Positions 1 through 5,583 are shown, counted from the stretch's first letter. The stretch: DNA of 8,400 nucleotides from LC029 sp036676475 (GCA_036676475.1 JAKFCU010000059.1:1-8400), one strand, 5' to 3'. The notes: generated from the sequence alone by a model not told the origin. Program-made: numbers and translations.

Positions 1-12
1 GGAGATGTTATC

Positions 13-789
13 ATGAACAAAATCCGGATCATGATTGCAGACGATGAACGATTGGCACGTGAAGAATTAAAATATCTCTTGGAGCAGGAGGAAGATGTGG
101 AAATGCTTCCGAGTGCCTCTAATGGATTGGAGCTGATTGAATTAGTGAAAGAACATCATCCTGATGTGGTCTTTCTCGACATTCAAATGCCGGAAATGCA
201 AGGTCTGCAAGCGGCTCGCATGCTTTCATCACGCAAGGACAGTCCGTTCATTGTGTTCTCCACCGCCCATGATGAGTATGCCGTAGAAGCATTTGATTTG
301 AATGCGGTGGACTACTTGTTGAAGCCTTATGATCATCATCGTTTGAAGCAAACATTAGATCGAATTCGAAAAAGAGTTCAGGAGCAGCAGTTAACGGATG
401 AGGCGTTGAATACGCAGGATATTCAGCAAGGGAAGCCTTCTTTAGGATCGGGGAAAATATCCAAGCTGCTCATCGATGACGGGGAACGTCTGATTGTTTT
501 AAATCCCGACTCCATTCTTTATGCAGCCCGGGATGAAAGAGTCATTGAAATCCATACGCAGACCCAGACCTATACCTCCAAAATGACTCTTCAGCACCTG
601 GAAGATAAGCTCAGTACATATTCTTTTTTCAGAACTCATCGTAGTTTTCTCGTAAACATGAATTATGTGCTAGAGTTAATTCCGTGGTTCAACGGGACGT
701 ATAATTTAATCTTAAACGATGAAAAACGTACGCAAATTCCGGTTTCTCGATCGGCAGCGAAGGAGTTATTACTACGCTTACAAGGATAA
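13..789 (+). CDS. LytTR-family two-component response regulator (LytT/LytR type)
   Basis: Cytoplasmic response regulator of 258 residues. The N-terminal receiver domain (about residues 3-120) shows the acidic pair D10/D11, the phospho-acceptor D56 in the run VVFLDIQMPEM, T84 and K104 in YLLKP. The C-terminal LytTR DNA-binding domain (about 148-256) contains the typical FFRTHRSFLVN segment. The start ATG has GGAG eight bases upstream, at the very edge of the window. Family knowledge: LytTR regulators pair with LytS-type membrane kinases, and several such pairs (E. coli BtsSR and YpdAB, B. subtilis LytST) control pyruvate or related transporters. The kinase is presumably just outside the window on the left. 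The symporter operon immediately downstream is the obvious candidate target, although that is inferred from position. Domain assignment is very secure; the signal sensed is not shown. Confidence 0.95.
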   Translation: MNKIRIMIADDERLAREELKYLLEQEEDVEMLPSASNGLELIELVKEHHPDVVFLDIQMPEMQGLQAARMLSSRKDSPFIVFSTAHDEYAVEAFDLNAVDYLLKPYDHHRLKQTLDRIRKRVQEQQLTDEALNTQDIQQGKPSLGSGKISKLLIDDGERLIVLNPDSILYAARDERVIEIHTQTQTYTSKMTLQHLEDKLSTYSFFRTHRSFLVNMNYVLELIPWFNGTYNLILNDEKRTQIPVSRSAAKELLLRLQG

Positions 790-799
790 GATAACCAAA

Positions 800-823
800 C
801 CAGCCGAATAAGGCTGGCTTTTT
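800..823 (+). terminator. Rho-independent terminator after the response regulator
   Basis: A 6-bp GC-rich stem (CCAGCC at 800-805 with GGCTGG at 812-817) encloses a six-base loop and is followed by CTTTTT. It starts 11 bases after the regulator stop codon and separates it from the DUF485-symporter operon. Confidence 0.8.
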
Positions 824-835
824 GCTATTCAGACA

Positions 836-862
836 GCAAATTGGGCAATTGGCGCAAATTTT
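836..862 (+). promoter_or_regulatory. three tandem imperfect 9-mers upstream of the symporter promoter
   Basis: Three abutting 9-base units, GCAAATTGG (836-844), GCAATTGGC (845-853) and GCAAATTTT (854-862), run up to the predicted -35 box at 861. LytTR regulators usually bind direct repeats of about 9 bp, although normally with a spacer of about 12 bp. The first and third units are 18 bases apart, so they could be such a pair. This is a possible operator for the adjacent regulator, by position only. Confidence 0.3.
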
Positions 863-891
863 TACAAAATTTTTTAATTTCAATATATAAT
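861..891 (+). promoter_or_regulatory. sigma-A-type promoter of the DUF485-symporter operon
   Basis: A perfect TATAAT at 886-891 is preceded by TTTACA at 861-866 (19-base spacer; shifting one base to TTACAA gives 18). The predicted start is near 898, leaving a leader of about 35 bases before the DUF485 start codon. The sub-optimal spacing would suit a promoter needing an activator. Confidence 0.6.
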
Positions 892-895
892 GACC

Positions 896-909
896 ATAAA
901 GCGCTTACA
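896..909 (-). promoter_or_regulatory. candidate CcpA-binding cre site
   Basis: Read on the minus strand the site is TGTAAGCGCTTTAT. It matches the consensus TGWAARCGYTWNCW at all but one position and has the characteristic central AGCGCT palindrome. It lies just downstream of the -10 box, over the predicted transcription start, a typical location for CcpA roadblock or repression. Carbon catabolite control of acetate and pyruvate uptake genes is well known in Bacillus. Binding here is inferred. Confidence 0.6.
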
Positions 910-932
910 AAAAATGAGGAGGGTAAAAAGAG

Positions 933-1283
933 ATGAGTACAGCAACAAAACTGTCTAAACATGGAACAGAGTCAAAGGAGCCATCCATCAACTATACGGA
1001 GATTGTGCAGTCTTCTGCATTTCAACAGTTGGTCAAATCGAAAAATGCCTTTATTGTCCCCATTTCTATTTTCTTCTTTGTCTTTTATTTTAGCTTACCT
1101 CTAATGACTTCTTACACCAAGGTTTTGAATGTGCCAGCATTCGGAGCGGTAACTTGGGCTTGGGTTTTTGCCTTTGCACAGTTTGTCATGACCTGGACTT
1201 TATGTATCCTTTATTCTAAGAGAGCTCAATCCTTCGATGGAAAAGTAAAAGAAATTTTGGCTACTATCAACAAGGGGAGGTAA
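933..1283 (+). CDS. DUF485 (YjcH/YwcB-like) two-TM membrane protein
   Basis: Small membrane protein of 116 residues with a hydrophilic N-terminus of about 35 residues and two hydrophobic segments, about 39-58 and 72-94. Between them is the SLPLMTSYTKVLN stretch, and a basic C-terminal tail (KRAQSFDGKVKEI) follows, as is usual for DUF485. Members are typically encoded directly upstream of ActP-family symporters (yjcH-actP in E. coli, ywcB-ywcA in B. subtilis) and are thought to be accessory subunits, but their biochemical role is not established. The start ATG has GAGGAGGG nine bases upstream. The stop codon lies only five bases before the symporter start, so the two genes are co-transcribed and probably translationally coupled. 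The N-terminal tail is somewhat longer than in many homologues. Confidence 0.92.
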   Translation: MSTATKLSKHGTESKEPSINYTEIVQSSAFQQLVKSKNAFIVPISIFFFVFYFSLPLMTSYTKVLNVPAFGAVTWAWVFAFAQFVMTWTLCILYSKRAQSFDGKVKEILATINKGR

Positions 1284-1288
1284 TCCAC

Positions 1289-2839
1289 GTGAATACAACG
1301 GCATTTGCTCTATTTTTACTCATCGTTTTAGGAACCTTAGCTATTACCTATTGGGCATCCAAGAGAACTAAATCCACTGCTGATTTCTATACGGCCGGTG
1401 GAGGCTTGACCGGTTGGCAGAACGGACTAGCGATCGCGGGAGACTACATGTCGGCAGCATCCTTCCTTGGGATTGCAGGAACCATCGCTCTTGTTGGGTT
1501 TGACGGATTCTTCTATTCTATCGGGTTCCTCGTAGCTTATCTCGTTGTTCTATACATCGTAGCAGAGCCGCTTCGCAACCTCGGTAAATATACGATGGCT
1601 GATATGATCGCCGCTCGTTTTAATGACAAGAAAATTCGAGGAGTAGCTGCACTTAATACCATTACTATTTCTATCTTCTATATGATTGCTCAGCTAGTAG
1701 GGGCAGGCGGATTGATTAAGCTTCTATTAGGTCTAGATTATACTACCTCTGTTCTGATCGTAGGGGCGCTCATGACCGTCTATGTAGTACTTGGTGGGAT
1801 GACGGCAACTTCTTGGGTACAAATCGTAAAGGCTGTCCTCTTAATGCTTGGAACCTTCGTCATCTCTGTTATGGTATTTGCCAAATTTGGCTTCAGCTTT
1901 ACGAATATGTTCGAGCATATGAAAACGGCAACACCACTAGGGGATGTATTCCTGAATCCTGGAAATAAATTCAAGAATCCAATCGAAACCATTTCTCTAA
2001 ATATGGCTCTTGTTTTAGGGACGGCTGGACTTCCTCATATCCTGACACGTTTCTTTACGGTAAAAGATGCTTCAACGGCTCGTAAATCGGTTGTTGTGGC
2101 TACATGGCTCATCGGTGCATTCTATATTATGACCATCTTCCTAGGGTTTGGTGCTGCTGCTTTTGTAGGACATGAGGCGATTCTTAAGGCAGATAAAGGT
2201 GGAAACATGTCGGCTCCATTGCTGGCTCAAGCGCTTGGCGGGGACTTCTTGTTCGCTTTCGTTTCGGCGGTTGCCTTCGCTACCATTCTTGCGGTTGTGG
2301 CTGGTCTAGTGCTTACTGCTGCGTCTGCGTTCGCGCATGATTTCTACAGCCACATTCTCCGTCGTGGGAATGCGACAGAAAAAGAACAAATGGTTGCTGC
2401 TCGTTGGGCTTCTGTTGGTGTGGCGGTTCTATCCGTTATCTTAGCTCTCTTTGCACAAAGCATGAATGTGGCTTTCTTGGTTGCCTTGGCCTTCGCAGTA
2501 GGTGCCAGCGCCAATCTCCCTGTTATTATTTACACGATTTTCTGGAGAAGATTCAACTCCACAGGTGCTGTTGTCGGTATGCTTGTGGGTCTACTCAGCT
2601 CCTTATTGATTGTGGCCATCGGTCCAAACGTTTGGAATCCGGAAGTGGGAAAGGCCATCTTTGTCGGTGCACCACTAATTAAGTTAGCTAACCCTGGTAT
2701 TATCTCGATTCCATTAGGATTTATTGCAGCCTATTTGGGAACGGTCTTATCTTCTGAGAAGGCAGATCACAAAAAATATGACGAAATTCTGGTCAAATCC
2801 AACACTGGTTTGGGAGTAGCGAAAGCAGCGAACCATTAA
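1289..2839 (+). CDS. actP: ActP/YwcA-family cation:monocarboxylate (acetate-type) symporter
   Basis: Sodium:solute symporter (SSS) family protein of 516 residues with about 13 membrane helices. Family hallmarks are the conserved N-terminal block DFYTAGGGLTGWQNGLAIAG and the stretch GDYMSAASFLG that follows it, the signature GTAGLPHILTRFFTVKD at 244-260, and the long helix with the Ser/Thr-rich TAASAFAHD end near 319-351, the region that carries the second sodium ligands in this fold. Relatives import acetate, pyruvate, propionate or similar short carboxylates with a cation; the exact substrate cannot be read from the sequence. It starts at GTG with AGGGGAGG eight bases upstream, and is the second gene of the DUF485 operon. 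The LytTR regulator upstream and the cre candidate argue for regulated carbon-source uptake. Length is normal and the frame is intact. Confidence 0.93.
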   Translation: MNTTAFALFLLIVLGTLAITYWASKRTKSTADFYTAGGGLTGWQNGLAIAGDYMSAASFLGIAGTIALVGFDGFFYSIGFLVAYLVVLYIVAEPLRNLGKYTMADMIAARFNDKKIRGVAALNTITISIFYMIAQLVGAGGLIKLLLGLDYTTSVLIVGALMTVYVVLGGMTATSWVQIVKAVLLMLGTFVISVMVFAKFGFSFTNMFEHMKTATPLGDVFLNPGNKFKNPIETISLNMALVLGTAGLPHILTRFFTVKDASTARKSVVVATWLIGAFYIMTIFLGFGAAAFVGHEAILKADKGGNMSAPLLAQALGGDFLFAFVSAVAFATILAVVAGLVLTAASAFAHDFYSHILRRGNATEKEQMVAARWASVGVAVLSVILALFAQSMNVAFLVALAFAVGASANLPVIIYTIFWRRFNSTGAVVGMLVGLLSSLLIVAIGPNVWNPEVGKAIFVGAPLIKLANPGIISIPLGFIAAYLGTVLSSEKADHKKYDEILVKSNTGLGVAKAANH

Positions 2840-2859
2840 AAAAGAAAAGACGGACTTAT

Positions 2860-2899
2860 AAAGGTTTGACCTCAGAGAATTTGGGGTCAAACCTTTTTT
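2860..2899 (+). terminator. strong Rho-independent terminator of the symporter operon
   Basis: A perfect 12-bp stem (AAAGGTTTGACC at 2860-2871 with GGTCAAACCTTT at 2885-2896) has a 13-base loop and a T-run through 2899. It begins 20 bases after the stop codon. Confidence 0.93.
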
Positions 2900-2900
2900 A

Positions 2901-2952
2901 TACTTATCGGTCAAGTATTATACGCATAAGGCTACGCCAGTAGCTTTCTTAT
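2901..2952 (+). repeat. short dispersed-type palindromic repeat, copy 1
   Basis: This 52-base unit (TACTTATCGG ... GCTTTCTTAT) recurs at 5038-5088 with 48 of 52 aligned positions identical. Its core TATTATACGCATAAGGCT is identical in both copies. It can fold: GCTAC/GTAGC around a four-base loop is perfect in this copy, and ATAAG/CTTAT lies outside it. Both copies start right after a symporter terminator, although the terminators themselves are unrelated, so this looks like an intergenic REP-like repeat and not a duplicated gene tail. It carries no coding capacity. Confidence 0.75.
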
Positions 2953-2963
2953 AAATTTAAAAA

Positions 2964-2972
2964 TGGTATAAT
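2964..2972 (+). promoter_or_regulatory. extended -10 promoter driving the structured RNA
   Basis: TGGTATAAT is a perfect -10 box at 2967-2972 with the TGn extension. No convincing -35 lies 16-18 bases upstream. The predicted start is near 2979, about 12 bases before the first helix of the structured RNA. It may be the native promoter of the downstream symporter, now separated from it by the inserted element. Confidence 0.55.
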
Positions 2973-2990
2973 TTAGGTTAAGTATGATAA

Positions 2991-3282
2991 GGACAAGTAC
3001 CGGGGGCTCTTTCACGTCAATGACTCGTCATTGAAATGACGAGCTTGCGAGTGTCCGGCAGTACCATCGTGCAAGCACTCCTGCCTTAGAGTGACCTCTG
3101 CATCAGGGCAGATTGACAACTACCCGACTACAAGAGACATGCTCAAGTAGCCACTGGATTATCCAGTTTGTCTGTTGGCAGTACTAAGCATTTCCACACT
3201 CAACAGACGTTGCGATATACGTTTCAAAGTTTTACGGTTGCAACGACTTCCTGCAACCAACCCCATACTTTGAAGTTGTCAA
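2991..3282 (+). ncRNA. large structured RNA, probable HEARO / IscB omega-RNA scaffold
   Basis: At least eight perfect helices nest without conflict. 5' domain: GGACA 2991-2995 with 3052-3056, enclosing a 9-bp hairpin 3024-3043. Second domain: CTGCC 3081-3085 with GGCAG 3107-3111, enclosing AGAG/CTCT 3088-3099. Large junction: closed by TTGACAAC 3113-3120 with GTTGTCAA 3275-3282, containing the hairpin 3153-3167, the 8-bp stem 3170-3177/3201-3208, and the stem 3223-3230/3267-3274, which itself encloses GGTTGC/GCAACC 3236-3258. HEARO RNAs are about this size and lie directly upstream of iscB, as this one does relative to the relic ORF. The GGGGGCTCTTTC opening resembles, from memory, the start of known IscB omega-RNA scaffolds. 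Strand is chosen from the promoter at 2964 and the downstream Shine-Dalgarno sequence. That a structured RNA exists is quite secure; the HEARO identity is moderately supported. Confidence 0.6.
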
Positions 3283-3323
3283 AGAACTAACGGAGTGCCT
3301 TATTCAACGGTTTTCTCCATAGT

Positions 3324-3335
3324 TAAATTATACCA
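3324..3335 (-). promoter_or_regulatory. minus-strand extended -10 promoter facing the structured RNA
   Basis: Read on the minus strand this is TGGTATAATTTA, the same 12-mer as at 2964-2975 on the plus strand, so the two face each other across the structured RNA. No good -35 is visible (GTTCTA at 17 bases). If active, it would give an antisense transcript across the RNA. It could equally be a chance AT-rich match. Confidence 0.35.
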
Positions 3336-3363
3336 CACAAAGAAGGAGGTAGAACAGGATGTA

Positions 3364-3438
3364 GTGGTAGTGTACAAAAATTTGATGAGGTCTAACGACC
3401 CCACCGTTTTTGTAGCGTCCATTCCTCCCCGTCACTGA
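3364..3438 (+). pseudogene. relic ORF, possible iscB fragment (start and tail fused)
   Basis: GTG-initiated 24-codon ORF behind AAGGAGG (3343-3349), which is 14 bases from this GTG; an ATG at 3359 has better spacing but is followed at once by TAG. The frame begins VVVYKN after a possible upstream extension, compatible with the short hydrophobic strand and Asn/Lys that open IscB proteins, and it ends SIPPRH just inside the terminal hairpin. A strong ribosome site with only a stub behind it suggests a large internal deletion of a formerly longer gene. There is too little sequence to prove its family; the iscB assignment rests mainly on the structured RNA upstream. Confidence 0.35.
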
Positions 3439-3447
3439 AGTGAGGGG
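3427..3447 (+). repeat. terminal hairpin of the decayed element (right end)
   Basis: CCCC, one bulged G, TCAC, a TGAA tetraloop, then GTGA and GGGG make an 8-bp stem with a single bulge. Subterminal hairpins of this sort mark the ends of IS200/IS605-type elements, where the Y1 transposase recognises them. It lies 19 bases before the start codon of the second symporter. Confidence 0.5.
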
Positions 3448-3466
3448 TATCCTGTCCGCTTATTTC

Positions 3467-5002
3467 ATGAATATTGCCGGCATCATTTTTTTTCTAGCTA
3501 TTCTTATTGGCACCCTATCAATCACCTATTCAGCGGTGAAACGAACCACCAATATGAATGAGTTTTATGTAGCGGGAAATCGGTTAACCGGTTTACAAAA
3601 CGGATTGGCTATTGCCGGGGACTATATGAGTGCGGCCTCCTTCCTAGGGATAACCGGAAGCATAGCCTTATATGGATATGATGGTTTTTATTATTCTATT
3701 GGTTTTTTAGTTTCGTATCTTGTCTTACTGATGATCGTGGCCGAACCGCTTCATAACTTAGGAAAGTTCACCTTGGCCGATTCAATCGCAGTACGCTTCC
3801 AACAAAAATCTCTGCGCGGAATGATCGCTCTGAATACCATCACCATCTCGATTTTTTATATGATTGCTCAGCTTATTGGAGCCGGTTCGATCATTCATTT
3901 GCTATTAAATTTAGATTATTCATTAGCCATCCTTATTGTAGGATTACTTATGATTATTTATGTTGTATTTGGGGGGATGGTGGCTACATCTTGGGTGCAG
4001 ATTATTAAAACCATTCTGTTGTTATCTGGAACCATTATTGTCAGCCTAATTGTTCTAGCTCGCTTTCACTGGAACTTTTTAGAGATGTTTGAAAGTGTGA
4101 CGGTAGCCACTCCTTTGAGGGAAAAGTTTTTATTTCCAGGTAATGAATTAAAGAATCCGGTCGAAACGATTTCCTTCCATTTGGCTTTGATCTTAGGAAC
4201 CGCAGGGCTTCCCCATATTATTGCCAGATTTTTTACGGTAAAGGATGCACAGACGACAAGAGAATCGGTTGTCACCGCAGCTTGGATTGTTGGGGTCTTT
4301 TATTTTATGACCATCTTTTTAGGCTTTGGGGCAGCTGCTTTTGTAAGATGGGATGCCTTGCAGGGGGCAAGTGGCGGAAATCTTGCGATCCCGCTTCTTG
4401 CTAACGCATTGGGAGGGGAATTTCTGATGGCGTTCATATCCGCAGTCGCTTTCTCTACCATTTTAGCGGTAGTAACGGGCCTTGTTTTAACCACTTCCTC
4501 TGCCTTTGCCCATGATGTATATAGCATTATTATTCGAAAAGGGCAAGCCTCTGAAGAGGAACAAATGGTAGTAGCCAAATGTTCAGCAGTTGTGGTCGGC
4601 ATTATCTCTATCTTTTTAGCGGTTGCGTTAAAAAATTGGAATGTGGCCTTTCTGGTATCCTTGGCCTTTGCGGTGGCAGCCTCCACCAATCTTCCGCTTA
4701 TCCTATTTACCCTGTTCTGGAAAAGATTTAATCCAACTGGTGCGATCATCGGCATTTTAACCGGATTAATATCATCAATGGTTCTTGTACTTCTTAGTCC
4801 AAATGTAATGGACCCTCAAGCAGGTCTTATTCCTATGGATCCGATTATTCCCTTAGAGAATCCGGGGATCATCTCGATTCCATTAGGTTTTATAGGTGCT
4901 TATCTTGGTACGATCTTTTCGAATAGGAAAAAATATGTGGATAACTATGATAAATTACTGTTTCAGGCTCATACCGGGGTGAATTTGGAAGAGATTCAAT
5001 AA
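3467..5002 (+). CDS. second ActP-family sodium:monocarboxylate symporter, leader disrupted
   Basis: SSS-family transporter of 511 residues from ATG 3467, colinear with the symporter at 1289-2839 and roughly two-thirds identical by eye. Shared blocks include QNGLAIAGDYMSAASFLGI, ALNTITISIFYMIAQL, GTAGLPHI.RFFTVKDA and SSAFAHD. ATG 3467 is preferred because MNIAGIIFFLAILIGTLSITY aligns with the paralogue's N-terminus; the frame can be read back to GTG 3440, but those codons lie in the element's terminal hairpin. Neither start has a usable Shine-Dalgarno sequence: the nearest purine run (GAGGGG, ending at 3447) is 19 bases from ATG 3467 and inside the hairpin. The coding frame is intact, so any loss of expression would be recent or incomplete. 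Unlike the first symporter it has no DUF485 partner. Short monocarboxylates are the likely substrates; the specificity is unknown. Confidence 0.9.
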   Translation: MNIAGIIFFLAILIGTLSITYSAVKRTTNMNEFYVAGNRLTGLQNGLAIAGDYMSAASFLGITGSIALYGYDGFYYSIGFLVSYLVLLMIVAEPLHNLGKFTLADSIAVRFQQKSLRGMIALNTITISIFYMIAQLIGAGSIIHLLLNLDYSLAILIVGLLMIIYVVFGGMVATSWVQIIKTILLLSGTIIVSLIVLARFHWNFLEMFESVTVATPLREKFLFPGNELKNPVETISFHLALILGTAGLPHIIARFFTVKDAQTTRESVVTAAWIVGVFYFMTIFLGFGAAAFVRWDALQGASGGNLAIPLLANALGGEFLMAFISAVAFSTILAVVTGLVLTTSSAFAHDVYSIIIRKGQASEEEQMVVAKCSAVVVGIISIFLAVALKNWNVAFLVSLAFAVAASTNLPLILFTLFWKRFNPTGAIIGILTGLISSMVLVLLSPNVMDPQAGLIPMDPIIPLENPGIISIPLGFIGAYLGTIFSNRKKYVDNYDKLLFQAHTGVNLEEIQ

Positions 5003-5038
5003 AGGAGCTGTCTCGATGGGAGACAGCTCCTTTATTTT
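5001..5038 (+). terminator. Rho-independent terminator after symporter 2 (probably bidirectional)
   Basis: A perfect 14-bp stem (AAAGGAGCTGTCTC at 5001-5014 with its complement at 5020-5033) has a five-base loop and is followed by ATTTT. It overlaps the symporter stop codon. On the minus strand it is followed by TTTATTG, so it can also serve the convergent ferredoxin gene. Confidence 0.93.
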
Positions 5039-5088
5039 ACTTATCGGAAAGTATTATACGCATAAGGCTTCGCCAGTCGCTTTCTTAT
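5038..5088 (+). repeat. short dispersed-type palindromic repeat, copy 2
   Basis: Second copy of the unit at 2901-2952, differing by three substitutions and one single-base indel. Here the outer arms pair well (GAAAG with CTTTC, and CATAAG with CTTATG) around an inner GGCTTCGCC hairpin, whereas the GCTAC/GTAGC pairing seen in copy 1 is lost. It lies between the bidirectional terminator and the 3' end of the ferredoxin gene. Confidence 0.75.
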
Positions 5089-5109
5089 GGGCTTGAACAA
5101 CCTGTTTAC

Positions 5110-5421
5110 TTAAAAAACAGCCTGACAAGCTAAGCGATACCCTTCCCGTGTGAGGTCTTTTAACTTTTCCTGTTCTCTTTCATTTATTGTGGAAAGCGAA
5201 TCTCCTCCTGATACAATCCTCACGGTACAACGCCCGCAGGTTCCCTTGGTACATTTATAATCAAGTGGTTGGTTTTGATCTAATGCAGCACTTAGTAAGG
5301 TTTTTCCTTTTTGGGGACTCACGGAGTACGTAGTTTGATTTTGCATAATCTGAACAGGTGCCTTGAGCTGGGAGTGTCCTTGTTTTTCGAGCATTGAATG
5401 GAGGTTTTCATGGATCTCCAT
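5110..5421 (-). CDS. [2Fe-2S] ferredoxin-like protein
   Basis: Soluble electron carrier of 103 residues. The C-terminal half is a plant-type ferredoxin fold with the cluster ligands in CTKGTCGRC (C57, C62, C65) and a fourth cysteine near the end in LACQ (C99), the canonical C-x4-C-x2-C...C arrangement. The start is taken at 5421 because AAGGAGG lies about ten bases upstream of that ATG. The frame extends to 5496 but lacks a ribosome site there, and the extra residues are unlike the family. A hydrophilic N-terminal segment of about 35 residues precedes the domain and has no recognisable motif. It is convergent with symporter 2, divergent from the chromate operon, and has no redox partner beside it, so its electron donor and acceptor are unknown. 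Confidence 0.85.
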   Translation of the reverse strand: MEIHENLHSMLEKQGHSQLKAPVQIMQNQTTYSVSPQKGKTLLSAALDQNQPLDYKCTKGTCGRCTVRIVSGGDSLSTINEREQEKLKDLTREGYRLACQAVF

Positions 5422-5509
5422 TTTAGGAAGGCCTCCTTTCATTTTGTTCTTAAGTGAACCTACGGTTAACGATCGTTTAGTCAATGTAAACACCACCCCT
5501 AGATTTTAC

Positions 5510-5521
5510 TAAATTATACCA
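5510..5521 (-). promoter_or_regulatory. extended -10 promoter of the ferredoxin gene
   Basis: On the minus strand this reads TGGTATAATTTA: a TGn extension plus a perfect TATAAT. The -35 is weak (TTTCTT at 17 bases). The predicted start near 5503 leaves an untranslated leader of about 80 bases. The same 12-mer occurs at 2964-2975 (+) and 3324-3335 (-). Confidence 0.6.
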
Positions 5522-5553
5522 TGCTTTACCTGTATAAGAAAAATGGGGACATG

Positions 5554-5583
5554 ATTCTTAACTGTAGTTTATGGGTTAAGAAT
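5554..5583 (+). promoter_or_regulatory. perfect 9-bp inverted repeat, probable operator of the chr operon
   Basis: ATTCTTAAC at 5554-5562 is mirrored exactly by GTTAAGAAT at 5575-5583 with a 12-base centre, placing the half-sites about two helical turns apart (21 bases). It covers the -35 and spacer region of the TATAAT at 5587. It has no T-run, so it is an operator candidate and not a terminator. In B. subtilis the homologous transporters are controlled by the Lrp-type regulator ChrS/YwrC; no such gene is in this window. Confidence 0.45.

Larger units (their letters stand above)
2985..3460 (+). mobile_element. decayed ISC/IS200-IS605-like (IscB-type) element; boundaries approximate
   Basis: This stretch splits an otherwise compact promoter-to-gene region. 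In order it holds a large structured RNA, a strong Shine-Dalgarno sequence (AAGGAGG at 3343-3349), about 25 codons of ORF relic, and a compact terminal hairpin followed by TATCCTGTCCGC. Structured RNA, then nuclease ORF, then end hairpin is the architecture of IscB/HEARO elements, which are mobilised in trans by Y1 transposases and make no long target duplication. No transposase or complete nuclease remains, so this would be a non-autonomous remnant. Ends are judged only from where structure stops and where the symporter frame begins. A different structured mobile RNA is the main alternative. Confidence 0.5.

Noticed and set aside
689..883. Minus-strand 64-codon ORF across the regulator end and its terminator
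   Set aside because: It runs through the terminator hairpin and the operon promoter region, and shows no ribosome site or recognisable motif.
2404..2682. Plus-strand 92-codon ORF within symporter 1
   Set aside because: It is a cysteine-rich out-of-frame shadow of a well-supported membrane protein, with no ribosome site.
2901..2952. The 52-base repeat as the left end of the IscB-type element
   Set aside because: The second copy at 5038 has no associated element, and the repeat lies outside the promoter and structured RNA, so it is better explained as an independent intergenic repeat.
2991..3282. T-box leader, group I or II intron, or other known riboswitch as the identity of the structured RNA
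   Set aside because: There is no T-box TGGNACCGCG sequence, no antiterminator/terminator pair before the symporter, and no recognisable group II domain V or group I core. The fold is followed by a ribosome site and a relic ORF, which fits an omega-RNA element better.
4300..4755. Minus-strand 151-codon ORF within symporter 2
   Set aside because: It is an antisense shadow of the conserved symporter frame, with low-complexity composition and no ribosome site.
3440..5002. GTG 3440 as the start of symporter 2, adding nine residues
   Set aside because: These codons lie inside the element's terminal hairpin, have no Shine-Dalgarno sequence, and extend beyond the N-terminus of the paralogue, which matches ATG 3467.
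5422..5496. Longer ferredoxin N-terminus starting at 5496
   Set aside because: The upstream ATG has no ribosome site, whereas AAGGAGG precedes the ATG at 5421. The extra residues do not resemble the family.
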